From Microbacterium sp. MYb54 (GTDB lineage Bacteria; Actinomycetota; Actinomycetes; Actinomycetales; Microbacteriaceae), in the NCBI RefSeq assembly GCF_002979515.1, contig NZ_PCPA01000027.1:1-40456 (forward strand): a stretch of DNA of 40,456 nucleotides, read 5' to 3'. Positions 32,068-40,456 of the stretch are shown piece after piece. Positions within the stretch are counted from its first letter, which is position 1. Each line of letters opens with the position of its first letter. The notes under the pieces are model-generated. The model saw only the letters and a list, made by a program, of their open reading frames with translations. It had not been told where the DNA came from and did no database searches. A program made the translations under genes and the position numbers.

Positions 32068-33284
32068 GCGCGATCCTCGTGATCAACAGCGGATCCTCTT
32101 CGCTGAAGTACAGCCTGATCGACATCGAGCAGGAGAACCTGCTGGCCAGCGGGCTGATCGAGCGCATCGGCCAGGATGCGAGCCCCGTCGCGCACACCGT
32201 GCGACCAGCGGCCGACGGCGGAGCCGTGCCGACCATGCTCGATGCCACCTATCGCAGCGAGCTGCCGATCGCCGATCATTCCGCCGCCTTCGAGGTCATG
32301 CGCGAGCAGTTCGCCGCGCACGGGCCATCGCTCGACGAGCACCGCCCTGTCGCGGTCGGGCACCGCGTGGTGCACGGCGGGGCACGGTTCTACGCCCCGA
32401 CTCTGATCGACGCCGACGTGGAGCGGCAGATCGACGAGCTCGCGGTGCTCGCGCCGTTGCACAACCCTGCGAACCTCGCCGGCATCCTCGCCGCGCGGGC
32501 CGTGTTCGACCAGGTGCCGCATGTGGCCGTGTTCGACACCGCCTTCCACCAGACGCTTCCGCCGGCGGCGTACACCTATGCGATCGATGCCGCGCTCGCC
32601 GCAGAGCATCGGGTGCGGCGTTACGGCTTCCATGGCACGAGCCACCAGTACGTGAGCGAAGCGGCGGCGGCGTTCCTCGGCCGCGACCTCGCAGGGCTCA
32701 GACAGCTCGTGTTCCACCTGGGCAACGGGGCATCCGTGACCGCGATCGACGGCGGACGCTCGGTGGAGACGTCGATGGGCCTGACGCCGCTCGAGGGCTT
32801 GGTGATGGGCACGCGCTCCGGCGACATCGATCCCGCAGCCCTCGTGCACCTGTCCCGCCGCGCCGGCCTCTCGATCGATGACCTCGACTCCCTGCTCAAC
32901 ACCCGCAGCGGCTTGCTCGGTCTCGCCGGCCGCAGCGACATGCGCGACATCCTCGCCGGTGTGGCGGACGGGGAGGATGCCGCGATGCTCGCATTCGACG
33001 TCTACGTGCATCGTCTGCGCGCCTATGCGGGTGCGTACATCGCGCAGCTCGGGGGAGTGGACGTCATCTCCTTCACAGCCGGTGTCGGCGAGAACGCGGC
33101 GCCGGTGCGGGCGGCGGCGATGGCGACGCTCGGCTTCGCCGGCATCGAGGTCGATCCGGCCCGCAACGAGGCCAGAGAGCGCGGCATCCGCCGGATCTCC
33201 ACGGATGTCTCGCCGGTGACGGTGCTCGTCGTGCCGACCGACGAAGAACTGCAGATCGCCAGGCAGACGGCCGAGCTGATCTGA
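32064..33284 (+). CDS. ackA: Acetate kinase
   Basis: A 406-aa ASKHA-fold kinase for acetyl phosphate plus ADP to acetate plus ATP (reversible). Family marks: ILVINSGSSSLKYSLID at the N-terminus, AVGHRVVHGG, YGFHGTSHQYVSEAA, VFHLGNGASVTAIDGG, RSGDIDPAALVHL, and FTAGVGENAAPVR. Length is normal. Coupled to pta through an ATGA overlap. Small hairpins (33292-33307, 33306-33320) follow the stop and may help end the transcript. Confidence 0.96.
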   Translation: MSAILVINSGSSSLKYSLIDIEQENLLASGLIERIGQDASPVAHTVRPAADGGAVPTMLDATYRSELPIADHSAAFEVMREQFAAHGPSLDEHRPVAVGHRVVHGGARFYAPTLIDADVERQIDELAVLAPLHNPANLAGILAARAVFDQVPHVAVFDTAFHQTLPPAAYTYAIDAALAAEHRVRRYGFHGTSHQYVSEAAAAFLGRDLAGLRQLVFHLGNGASVTAIDGGRSVETSMGLTPLEGLVMGTRSGDIDPAALVHLSRRAGLSIDDLDSLLNTRSGLLGLAGRSDMRDILAGVADGEDAAMLAFDVYVHRLRAYAGAYIAQLGGVDVISFTAGVGENAAPVRAAAMATLGFAGIEVDPARNEARERGIRRISTDVSPVTVLVVPTDEELQIARQTAELI

Positions 33285-33291
33285 TCCGTCG

Positions 33292-33320
33292 GCGGGGGTT
33301 ACCCCGCGGTGCGCCACCGC
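33292..33320 (+). terminator. Overlapping small hairpins after ackA
   Basis: GCGGGG/CCCCGC (33292-33297 / 33302-33307, loop GTTA) and GCGGTG/CACCGC (33306-33311 / 33315-33320) share bases, so only one can form at a time. No T-tract. Weak terminator candidates. Confidence 0.35.
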
Positions 33321-33384
33321 ATTACGCTTGCACAGTGGCACGGAGAGGTGCCGGCCCGACGATCGCCCTTCTCCTGGAGGCTCT

Positions 33385-34143
33385 GTGCCTGAAGCACTGC
33401 CCGACCTGTTCCACGCCGACGGCGTGCTCTTCGACCTCGACGGCGTGCTCACCCCGACTGCCGAGGTGCATATGCGCGCCTGGCAGGCCGTGTTCGACGA
33501 CGTGTTCGCGCGATGGGGCATCACCCCGCCTTACACCGACGCCGACTACTACGACTACGTCGACGGCAAGAAGCGCTACGACGGTGTCGCGAGCCTGATG
33601 CGCAGTCGCAATGTCGAACTGCCGTGGGGCGAAGTCGACGATGACCCCTCCGCCGAGACCATCTGCGGCATCGGCAACCGCAAGAACGCCGCGTTCGCCG
33701 CGTCGCTGCGCGGTCAGGGGATCGCGCCGTACCCCGGCTCGCTCGCGCTCGTCGAGAGCCTGCACGCCGCCGGCATCCCGCTCGGTGTGGTTTCGAGCTC
33801 CAAGAACGCCGAAGAGGTACTGGGGGCCGCCGGCCTCCGCTCCTTCTTCCGAGTCGTCGTCGACGGAGTCGTCGCCGAGCGCGACGGGCTCGCCTCGAAG
33901 CCTGCCGCCGACATGTTCGCCGCCGGTGCGGTCGCCCTCGGTGTCGACCCGACGCGTGCCGTCGCCGTCGAGGACGCCACCTCCGGCGCTGCATCCGCCG
34001 CCGCTGCCGGCTTCACGGCCGTGGTCGGCGTCGATCGCGGTGCCGGTGCCGAGGCGCTGCGCGCTGCCGGTGCCACGGTCGTCGTCGACGACCTTGCCCT
34101 TTTCGTTCCCGCTTCCCGCACCGATTTCCCGGAGACCGCATGA
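33385..34143 (+). CDS. pgmB: HAD-superfamily beta-phosphoglucomutase
   Basis: A 252-aa HAD phosphatase-fold protein. The nucleophile motif DLDGVLTPTAEVH (Asp17, Asp19) and later GVVSSSKNAEEVL, KPAADMFAAGAVALGV and AVEDATSGAASAAAAGF follow the HAD I-IV order, with the cap domain after motif I. Coupled by a 4-nt overlap to a GH65 phosphorylase, it should convert beta-glucose 1-phosphate to glucose 6-phosphate. The GTG at 33385 has CTGGAGG just upstream; the frame further upstream lacks a good site. Confidence 0.9.
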   Translation: MPEALPDLFHADGVLFDLDGVLTPTAEVHMRAWQAVFDDVFARWGITPPYTDADYYDYVDGKKRYDGVASLMRSRNVELPWGEVDDDPSAETICGIGNRKNAAFAASLRGQGIAPYPGSLALVESLHAAGIPLGVVSSSKNAEEVLGAAGLRSFFRVVVDGVVAERDGLASKPAADMFAAGAVALGVDPTRAVAVEDATSGAASAAAAGFTAVVGVDRGAGAEALRAAGATVVVDDLALFVPASRTDFPETA

Positions 34144-36644
34144 TCGATCGCGACCGCTTCCCCATCGACCCGTGGCGTCTGATCGACACGCACTACTCCG
34201 AGGAGGGTGTCGGCGAGACGCTGTTCTCCGTCGGCAACGGCTACCTCGGCCTCCGCGGCAACCACATCGAGGGTCGTGGTGCGCAGGAGCACGGAACCTT
34301 CATCAACGGGCTGCACGAGACGTGGCCGATCCGTCACGCCGAGCAGGCCTACGGCTTCGCCGAGGTCGGCCAGACGATCGTCAACGCCCCCGACGCGAAG
34401 GTCATGCGCGTCTACGTCGACGATGAGCCGATCTCGCTCGACGACGCCGATGTGCGGGAGTACCGGCGCACGCTCGACCTGCGCACCGGTGTCCTGGAGC
34501 GCCATGTGGTGTGGGAGACGCCGTCGGGCAAACGCGTGCGCATGCGTGACGAGCGCATCGTGAGCTTCGAGGAGCGCCACCTCGCAGTGCTCCGCCTCGA
34601 GGTCGTGGTGGAGAACGCCGACGCTCCCGTCACGATCAGCTGCCAGCTGCTCAACCGCCAGGACGGTGCGGGCGTCTACGCCGGCACCCCGATCGGCACG
34701 AAGGCCGCGGCCTTCGACCCTCGCAAGGCCGAGAAGATCGCCGACCGCGTGCTGGAGCCGGCCGAGCACTGGCAGGACGGCCTGCGCTCGGCACTGTCCT
34801 ACCGTGTCGCCGACTCGGGGATGACGGTCGCCGTGGTCGCCGATCATGTCGTGGAGACCGAGAACGAGTACAACGCCCGCACTCTCGTCGAGCCGGACAT
34901 CGCGAAGAACGTCTTCCGCGTGCAGGCGAAGGCCGGTGTGCCGATCACGGTCACCAAGCTCGTCAGCTACCACACGTCGCGTGGCGTGCCGCCGCGCGAG
35001 CTCGTGGATCGTTGCCGCCGCTCGCTCGACAGGGCGGAGGACGAGGGCGTCGAGTCCGTGTTCCGACGCCAGCGGGAGTGGCTCGACGCGTTCTGGGAGC
35101 GCAGCGATGTGCAGATCGGCGGGCGCGACGACCTGCAGCAGGCCACGCGCTGGTGCCTGTTCCAGCTCGCGCAGGCCTCAGCGCGTGCCGACGGCGCCGG
35201 AGTCCCCGCCAAGGGGGTCTCCGGGTCGGGATACAGCGGACACTACTTCTGGGACACCGAGATCTACGTGCTCCCGTTCCTCACGTACACATCACCGCGG
35301 TGGGCGTACAACGCGTTGCGCGCACGTGTCGGCATGCTCCCTGCAGCGCGTCGCCGTGCCGCGCAGCTCAACGAGGCGGGGGCGCTCTTCCCGTGGCGCT
35401 CGATCAACGGCGAGGAAGCCTCGGCGTACTACGCCGCCGGCACCGCGCAGTACCACATCAACGCCGACATCAGCTTCGCGCTGGGCAAGTACGTGCGCGC
35501 GACCGGCGACGAGGACTTCCTTCGCCGTGAAGGTGCCGACATCGCGATCGAGACGGCGCGGTTGTGGGCGACTCTCGGATTCTGGCGTGCCTCGCGTCTC
35601 GTCGAGGGAGCGTCGGGGGATGGGATCGAGACCTTCCACATCCACGGTGTGACCGGTCCCGACGAGTACACGACGGTCGTGAACGACAACCTCTACACGA
35701 ACGTGATGGCGCGCTACAACCTCCGCTACGCGGCCAAGATCGTGCGGGAGATCAGGGAGAGCTACCCCGACGACTACGTGAAGCTGGTCGACCGCACTGG
35801 CCTCGGCCCCGGCGAGGCCGAGGCATGGGATCGGGCGGCCGAGGCCATGTACATCCCCTACAGCGAGGGTCTCGGCATCCATCCGCAGGACTCGCTCTTC
35901 CTCGAGCGTGAGGTCTGGGATCTCGCCAACACGCCCGCCGAACAGCGTCCGCTGCTGCTGCATTTCCACCCACTGGTGATCTACCGGTTCCAGGTGCTGA
36001 AGCAGGCGGATGTCGTGCTCGCACTGTTCCTGCAGGGCAATCACTTCACCCCCGAGGAGAAGAAGGCGGACTTCGACTACTACGACCCGCTGACCACGGG
36101 GGATTCGACCCTGTCGGCCGTCGTGCAGTCGATCCTGGCCGCCGAGGTGGGCTACCAGGACCTCGCGCAGAAGTACTTCGAGCAGTCGCTGTTCGTCGAC
36201 CTGCACGACCTTCACCACAACGCGGCGGACGGCGTGCACGTGGCCTCAGCGGGCGGCGTGTGGACGGCTCTGGTGTGCGGCTTCGGCGGCATGCGCGACT
36301 ATGCGGGTGACCTGAGCTTCGATCCGCGGCTTCCGGCGGGGTGGCCTTCGCTGTCGTTCCCGTTGCAGTGGCAGGGGTCGAACCTGTACGTGACGGTGAC
36401 GAAGGACGAGCTGCGTGTGCAGGTGCGCAGCGGACCCCCGGTTCCGTTCAGTGTGCGGGAGTCCTCGTACATCGCGACCGTCGAGGACGAGGTCGTCGTG
36501 CCGCTCGCCGATCAGGGCCCCCTGATCCCCGGACGACCGACACTCCGACAGTTCGCCGATGCCCGACGCGAAGACGGCACGCGCATGTCGGCGTCCGTCC
36601 CCGTGATCACGACGACGATCCCGGTGATCGAACCGATCGACTGA
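34140..36644 (+). CDS. GH65 disaccharide phosphorylase
   Basis: An 834-aa glycoside hydrolase family 65 protein (maltose, trehalose, kojibiose or nigerose phosphorylase type). The N-terminal beta-sandwich is followed by the (alpha/alpha)6 catalytic barrel. Catalytic acid Glu509 lies in GVTGPDEYTTVVNDNLYTN, and KQADVVLALFLQG plus ATTGDSTLSA-like DPLTTGDSTLSAVVQS mark the phosphate-binding side. It would split an alpha-glucobiose with phosphate into glucose and beta-glucose 1-phosphate, used by the mutase encoded just before. The exact disaccharide is not clear from sequence. The AglEFG-type transporter at 2.5-6.0 kb could import such a sugar but is not adjacent. Confidence 0.92.
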   Translation: MIDRDRFPIDPWRLIDTHYSEEGVGETLFSVGNGYLGLRGNHIEGRGAQEHGTFINGLHETWPIRHAEQAYGFAEVGQTIVNAPDAKVMRVYVDDEPISLDDADVREYRRTLDLRTGVLERHVVWETPSGKRVRMRDERIVSFEERHLAVLRLEVVVENADAPVTISCQLLNRQDGAGVYAGTPIGTKAAAFDPRKAEKIADRVLEPAEHWQDGLRSALSYRVADSGMTVAVVADHVVETENEYNARTLVEPDIAKNVFRVQAKAGVPITVTKLVSYHTSRGVPPRELVDRCRRSLDRAEDEGVESVFRRQREWLDAFWERSDVQIGGRDDLQQATRWCLFQLAQASARADGAGVPAKGVSGSGYSGHYFWDTEIYVLPFLTYTSPRWAYNALRARVGMLPAARRRAAQLNEAGALFPWRSINGEEASAYYAAGTAQYHINADISFALGKYVRATGDEDFLRREGADIAIETARLWATLGFWRASRLVEGASGDGIETFHIHGVTGPDEYTTVVNDNLYTNVMARYNLRYAAKIVREIRESYPDDYVKLVDRTGLGPGEAEAWDRAAEAMYIPYSEGLGIHPQDSLFLEREVWDLANTPAEQRPLLLHFHPLVIYRFQVLKQADVVLALFLQGNHFTPEEKKADFDYYDPLTTGDSTLSAVVQSILAAEVGYQDLAQKYFEQSLFVDLHDLHHNAADGVHVASAGGVWTALVCGFGGMRDYAGDLSFDPRLPAGWPSLSFPLQWQGSNLYVTVTKDELRVQVRSGPPVPFSVRESSYIATVEDEVVVPLADQGPLIPGRPTLRQFADARREDGTRMSASVPVITTTIPVIEPID

Positions 36645-36677
36645 TGCTCGGGCCCGCCGAAGGTCGGTGGCACGCCG

Positions 36678-36683
36678 TAGGCT
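36678..36683 (+). promoter_or_regulatory. -10 element of dnaX
   Basis: TAGGCT ends 6 nt before GTG 36690; no Shine-Dalgarno, so probably leaderless. Confidence 0.5.
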
Positions 36684-36689
36684 GTTGAG

Positions 36690-38957
36690 GTGACCACAGC
36701 CCTCTACCGCCGCTACCGACCCGAGACGTTCGGCGAGATGATCGGGCAGTCCCAGGTGACCGATCCGCTCATGACGGCGCTGCGCGGAGACCGGGTCGGC
36801 CATGCCTACCTGTTCTCCGGTCCTCGCGGGTGTGGAAAGACGACTTCCGCGCGCATCCTGGCGCGTTGCCTCAACTGTGCCGAGGGGCCGACCGACGTGC
36901 CGTGCGGCGTCTGCCCGAGCTGCGTCGAGCTGTCGCGTGCCGGCGGTGGGTCGCTCGATGTCGTCGAGATCGACGCGGCGAGCCACAACGGCGTCGACGA
37001 CGCGCGCGACCTGCGTGAGCGGGCGACCTTCGCCCCCAGCCGCGACCGCTACAAGATCTTCATCCTCGACGAGGCGCACATGGTGACGCCGCAGGGGTTC
37101 AACGCGTTGCTCAAGCTCGTCGAAGAGCCGCCGGAGCACGTCAAGTTCATCTTCGCGACCACCGAGCCCGAGAAGGTCCTCGGCACCATCCGCTCCCGCA
37201 CACACCACTACCCCTTCCGGCTGGTGCCGCCTGCCGCGATGCTCGAGTACGTCGCCAAGCTGTGCGCCGAAGAGGGCGTGATCGTCGAGCAGGGCGTGCT
37301 CCCGCTCGTCGTCCGTGCCGGTGGCGGCTCCCCGCGAGACACGCTCTCGCTGCTCGACCAGCTGATCGCCGGGTCCGACGCGCCGGCAGGCTCCGAGACG
37401 GTCACCGTCGGCTACGCACGCGCGGTCTCGTTGCTCGGGTACACGCACGCGGCGCTCCTGGACGAGATCGTCGATGCGCTCGCCGCCGGTGATGCCGCTG
37501 CCGCCTTCCCCGCGATCGACCGCGTGGTGCAGACCGGGCAAGATCCGCGCCGCTTCGTCGACGACCTGCTCGAGCGTCTGCGTGACCTCATCGTGATCGC
37601 GGCGGTCGGTGCCGGCGCCTCGGCAGTCCTGCGCGGCATCGCCGAAGACGACCTGGAGCGCATGCGCGCCCAGGCCCAGTCCTTCGGTGCCGCACGTCTA
37701 TCACGCACGGCCGACGTGGTGAGCGCGGCGCTCGACGACATGTCCGGTGCGACGTCACCGCGCCTGCACCTCGAGCTCATGGTGGCGCGAGTTCTCGCCG
37801 CTGCGACAGATGCCCCGGCTTCGATTCCGGCGCCTGTCGTCGAGCGCGGTGCCGCTCCGGCTCGCGCCGCTGCCGCATCGGCACCCGCGCCCGCGCAGGC
37901 TGTGTCTGCGCCCTCTGCTGCACCTGCTGTTGCTGCACCGGCTGTTGCTGCACCTCCGGCTCCGGCTCCGGCCGAGTCCGTGGCGGTGGAAACGACCACG
38001 GCGCTCGCGAGCGTCGAGTCGGCTCCGGCGCCCGCAGATGCCGAGCAGAACCCGATTGCCGCGCAGGCCGTCAGCGAGACCCCCGCCGCACCGGAGGCCG
38101 CATCGCCGGAATCTGCCGCGCCGCAGGGGCCCGTGACGTTCGAGAGTGTCCGTGGGGCTTGGCCCGCCGTCCTCACGCGGCTCGAGGGCATCAGCCGCAC
38201 GTCCTGGCTGCTCGCCACCGCCGTGCAGCCGCTCGCGTACGTCACCGACACCGAGGTCCTCACGCTCGGATTCACCAGCCAGCATGATGTCCAGAAGTTC
38301 AAGGGCACGACGCCGGGATCGGGGCCGTCCGACCACCTGCGTTCCGCGATCGAGCATGAGCTCGGGGTCAGGGTGAAGTACCTGCCCGCGCCGATGCCCA
38401 CAGGCGGTGCTCCGCGCCAGCCTTCAGCATCCGGCCCCTCGGCGCCCGCCGATTCCGCTCCCGCATCGGAGCCTGCGTCAGCGGGTCCACCCCGTTCGCA
38501 GGTCCGTGGCGCGTCGGCATCCTCGGTGACGGAATGGGCCGTGGCGGCGATTCCCACTGCGCAGGCGGAATCGCTGAACAGCTCGCCGGCACCGACGTCG
38601 CCCCTCCCGGTCGACGATGAGCCTGAAGAGGTCGAGGCGGCCGCATCCGCTCCGGTCCCACCGTCCGACGGCGCTGTCGATCGCGACGAGCCTCCGTTGC
38701 CGGGCGATGATGATGCTCCCGCCTTCGATGACGAGCCGCCCTACGATCCGTCGTATGAGCCTCCCGCGCCGCGACAGGCTCCCACCGCTCCGCCGACGCC
38801 GCAGGTACAGCGTGCGGCTGCTGCTCCGCCGGCCGTCATCGAGCGCACGCCCTCCGTCGGGGGAGTCCAGCGCTACGGTGAGGCCGTGATCCGCCAGGTG
38901 CTCGGCGCGACGTTCGTTCGTGAAGAGCCCTACGAGCCCCCGACGAGGTTCTCCTGA
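36690..38957 (+). CDS. dnaX: DNA polymerase III subunit gamma/tau
   Basis: A 755-aa clamp-loader ATPase. Walker A is SGPRGCGKTTSARILARC (about 43-60), the zinc-binding cysteines follow (CLNCAEGPTDVPCGVCPSC), then Walker B ILDEAHMVTPQGFNALLK, sensor FIFATTEPEKVLGTIRSR and domain III. The C-terminal half (from about 370) is low-complexity Pro/Ala with PAVAAP repeats and acidic stretches, with a tau-like globular segment around 480-560 (TFESVRGAWPAVLTRLEGISRTSWLL). I see no A-rich slippery site, so gamma made by frameshifting is unlikely. Overlaps recR by 1 nt. Confidence 0.96.
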   Translation: MTTALYRRYRPETFGEMIGQSQVTDPLMTALRGDRVGHAYLFSGPRGCGKTTSARILARCLNCAEGPTDVPCGVCPSCVELSRAGGGSLDVVEIDAASHNGVDDARDLRERATFAPSRDRYKIFILDEAHMVTPQGFNALLKLVEEPPEHVKFIFATTEPEKVLGTIRSRTHHYPFRLVPPAAMLEYVAKLCAEEGVIVEQGVLPLVVRAGGGSPRDTLSLLDQLIAGSDAPAGSETVTVGYARAVSLLGYTHAALLDEIVDALAAGDAAAAFPAIDRVVQTGQDPRRFVDDLLERLRDLIVIAAVGAGASAVLRGIAEDDLERMRAQAQSFGAARLSRTADVVSAALDDMSGATSPRLHLELMVARVLAAATDAPASIPAPVVERGAAPARAAAASAPAPAQAVSAPSAAPAVAAPAVAAPPAPAPAESVAVETTTALASVESAPAPADAEQNPIAAQAVSETPAAPEAASPESAAPQGPVTFESVRGAWPAVLTRLEGISRTSWLLATAVQPLAYVTDTEVLTLGFTSQHDVQKFKGTTPGSGPSDHLRSAIEHELGVRVKYLPAPMPTGGAPRQPSASGPSAPADSAPASEPASAGPPRSQVRGASASSVTEWAVAAIPTAQAESLNSSPAPTSPLPVDDEPEEVEAAASAPVPPSDGAVDRDEPPLPGDDDAPAFDDEPPYDPSYEPPAPRQAPTAPPTPQVQRAAAAPPAVIERTPSVGGVQRYGEAVIRQVLGATFVREEPYEPPTRFS

Positions 38958-39550
38958 TGTATGACGGCATCGTTCAGGAGCTGATCGACGAGTTCGGTCG
39001 GCTTCCCGGCATCGGCCCGAAGTCCGCCCAGCGGATCACGTTCCACATTCTGCAGACGCCGACGTTCGACGTCGCCCGTCTCGCCGAGCTGCTCAGTGAG
39101 ATTCGCATCCGCGTGCGTTTCTGCGAGATCTGCGGCAACGTCGCCGAGCAGGAACGCTGCGCCATCTGCCGCGATCCGCGTCGCAGCCAGACACTGATCT
39201 GCGTGGTCGAAGACGCGAAAGACGTCGCGGCCATCGAGCGCACCAGGGAGTTCCGCGGGCTCTACCACGTGCTCGGGGGCGCCATCAGCCCGATCGCCGG
39301 CGTCGGTCCGGACGATCTCCGCATCACCCAGCTCATGACGCGCCTCGCCGACGGCACGGTGCAGGAGGTCATCCTCGCAACCAACCCCAACCTCGAGGGT
39401 GAGGCAACCGCCAGCTACCTGAGCAGGCTGTTGACCACGATGCAGATCACGGTGTCCCGACTCGCTTCGGGGCTGCCCGTCGGCGGCGACCTCGAGTACG
39501 CCGACGAGGTCACCCTCGGCCGGGCCTTCGAGGGCCGGCGCATCTTGTGA
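38957..39550 (+). CDS. recR: Recombination protein RecR
   Basis: A 197-aa RecR of the RecFOR pathway for loading RecA at gaps. The N-terminal helix-hairpin-helix (LIDEFGRLPGIGPKSAQRITFHIL), the zinc finger CEICGNVAEQERCAIC, and the Toprim domain (TLICVVEDAKDVAAIERT, YHVLGGAISPIAGVGPDDLRI) are in the normal order and length. It overlaps the dnaX stop by 1 nt (TGATG), the conserved dnaX-recR order (without ybaB between them here). Confidence 0.97.
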   Translation: MYDGIVQELIDEFGRLPGIGPKSAQRITFHILQTPTFDVARLAELLSEIRIRVRFCEICGNVAEQERCAICRDPRRSQTLICVVEDAKDVAAIERTREFRGLYHVLGGAISPIAGVGPDDLRITQLMTRLADGTVQEVILATNPNLEGEATASYLSRLLTTMQITVSRLASGLPVGGDLEYADEVTLGRAFEGRRIL

Positions 39551-40456
39551 CCGCGAACGCGGGCTTCTCGCGACGCGGCTGGCTGCTCTTCGGGGCGATG
39601 GCCCTTCTCTGGGGCGTGCCGTACCTGTTCATCAGCATCGCGGTCGAGTCGATCTCGCCGCCGGCCATCGTGGCAGGGCGCACGCTCATCGCCGCGTTGC
39701 TGCTGCTGCCGTTCGCCCTCCGCAGTGGAGCGCTGCGTGCCGCGCTCAAGCACTGGCCCTGGGTGCTGGCCTTCGGTGCGGTCGAGATGGCCGGCCCTTT
39801 CCTGCTCCTCGGTCACGCCGAGATGACGCTGCCCTCCGGGATGACCGGGCTGCTGGTGGCGACCGTTCCGCTGTTCGCCGCTCTGATCGCCCTCAGCGGA
39901 GGTGATCGCGGGGTTCTGCGGCCGGCCCGCGGGATCGGGCTGCTCGTCGGCTTCATCGGCGTCGCGATCGTGGTCGCTGGTCCCGGGCTCTTCGGTGGCG
40001 AGGTCAGTCTTCTCGCCGCAGGAGAGGTGCTGCTGGTCGCCGTGCTCTATGCGATCGCGCCGTTCATCGTGGCCCGCAAGCTCAACGATGTCCCGTCGCT
40101 GGGAACGATCACGCTGTCCTTGCTCATGATCGGGATCTTCTATCTCCCGATCGGTCTGCTCACCCAGCACGAGGTGCCCACCCTGCCGTCGATCGCCGCG
40201 CTCCTCGCGCTCGCCGTGATCTGCACGGCGGTCGCATTCCTGGCGTTCTTCGCCCTCATCCGCGAGGTGGGGCCGGTGCGCGCTCCTCTGTTCACCTACG
40301 TGAACCCGGTCGTGGCGATCATCCTCGGCGCGATCGTCCTCGCCGAACCGCTCACCCCCGGTCTGCTGCTCGGGTTCCCCCTGATCATCGTCGGCTGCTG
40401 GTTCGCCGCCACGGGCGGCCGACTGCGCCCGGTGTCGCCTCAAGCGCTCCCGCCCG
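39547..40456 (+). CDS. EamA/DMT-family transporter (partial, runs off window)
   Basis: An open frame of 303 codons without a stop at the window end. It starts at GTG 39547 in a 4-nt overlap (GTGA) with recR. About ten hydrophobic segments; WLLFGAMALLWGVPYLFISIAVE at the N-terminus and APLFTYVNPVVAIILGAIVLAEPL at the C-terminus are diagnostic of EamA (drug/metabolite) exporters. The two EamA repeats are both present, so only the tail is missing. Substrate unknown. The coupling to recR may just reflect compact gene order. Confidence 0.88.
   Translation, partial: MTANAGFSRRGWLLFGAMALLWGVPYLFISIAVESISPPAIVAGRTLIAALLLLPFALRSGALRAALKHWPWVLAFGAVEMAGPFLLLGHAEMTLPSGMTGLLVATVPLFAALIALSGGDRGVLRPARGIGLLVGFIGVAIVVAGPGLFGGEVSLLAAGEVLLVAVLYAIAPFIVARKLNDVPSLGTITLSLLMIGIFYLPIGLLTQHEVPTLPSIAALLALAVICTAVAFLAFFALIREVGPVRAPLFTYVNPVVAIILGAIVLAEPLTPGLLLGFPLIIVGCWFAATGGRLRPVSPQALPP

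Noticed and set aside
31908..33524. 538-codon reverse-strand open frame
   Set aside because: Lies opposite ackA, which has full family motifs; composition is that of a shadow frame.
33335..33598. Leaderless 87-codon gene starting at GTG 33335 after TACGCT
   Set aside because: The -10 spacing fits, but the frame overlaps pgmB, shows shadow composition and no homology I can recognise; the element more likely drives pgmB with a short leader.
37900..38060. Short GCACCGGCTGTTGCTGCACC-type repeats
   Set aside because: They encode the Pro/Ala linker of DnaX; they are coding low complexity, not a CRISPR array or mobile repeat.
36690..38957. Programmed frameshift in dnaX making gamma
   Set aside because: No A-rich slippery heptamer or obvious stem follows the ATPase domain; the frame continues intact to a full tau-like product.

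Overview
The window is high-GC chromosomal DNA from an actinobacterium, most likely Microbacteriaceae and probably Microbacterium. The support is the codon use, the many GTG/TTG starts, the TAnnnT -10 elements placed 6-7 nt before start codons (leaderless transcripts), the protein sequences themselves, and a daptide-type peptide cluster, a class first reported from Microbacterium. The genus is an inference; no rRNA is present.

Layout. 0-1.2 kb: rplJ-rplL (L10, L7/L12) with a structured leader and a strong terminator. 1.2-6.1 kb: a LacI-family repressor divergent from an AglEFG-type sugar ABC transporter operon (lipoprotein plus two permeases, no ATPase), with palindromic operators between them. 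6.1-7.1 kb: a secreted GDPD-fold protein that has lost its usual metal-binding residues. 7.2-9.8 kb: cystathionine beta-synthase and a gamma-synthase-family enzyme (sulfur amino acids). 9.9-12.65 kb: a Bcr/CflA drug-efflux-type MFS protein, a PAP2 phosphatase and a GNAT acetyltransferase. 12.65-12.9 kb: tRNA-Ser(GGA) with its terminator, plus a 64-bp duplication of the tRNA 3' end and terminator 110 bp away.

13.0-22.85 kb is the highlight: a tightly packed, translationally coupled operon for a ribosomally made, modified peptide. Three short genes missed by ordinary ORF calling (17647-17781, 17821-17946, 17983-18102) encode 39-44-residue peptides. They share an F-x-E-L-[DE]-x-[MI]-[DE] leader motif, a hydrophobic core and a C-terminal Thr. 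Around them are two paralogous proteins ending in PqqD/RRE-like domains, a class-III aminotransferase, an iron-ADH-like dehydrogenase, a SAM methyltransferase, an M50 intramembrane protease with an N-terminal RRE-like domain, and a three-gene ABC exporter. This matches the published daptide logic. The dehydrogenase oxidises the terminal Thr, which decarboxylates. The aminotransferase aminates the ketone and the methyltransferase dimethylates the new amine, giving a peptide with two amino termini. The protease then removes the leader and the ABC system exports or confers immunity. The class is known; these three peptides and the duplicated RRE protein may be new.

22.9-28.3 kb: tRNA uridine hydroxylase TrhO (rhodanese), then a reverse-strand MoxR-DUF58-transglutaminase operon. 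28.4-29.9 kb: the 4.5S SRP RNA, a rhomboid protease and a membrane-anchored lysozyme-like protein. 29.95-33.3 kb: pta-ackA (acetate/acetyl-phosphate). 33.4-36.6 kb: beta-phosphoglucomutase plus a GH65 disaccharide phosphorylase. 36.7-40.456 kb: dnaX, recR and an EamA-family exporter cut off by the window end.
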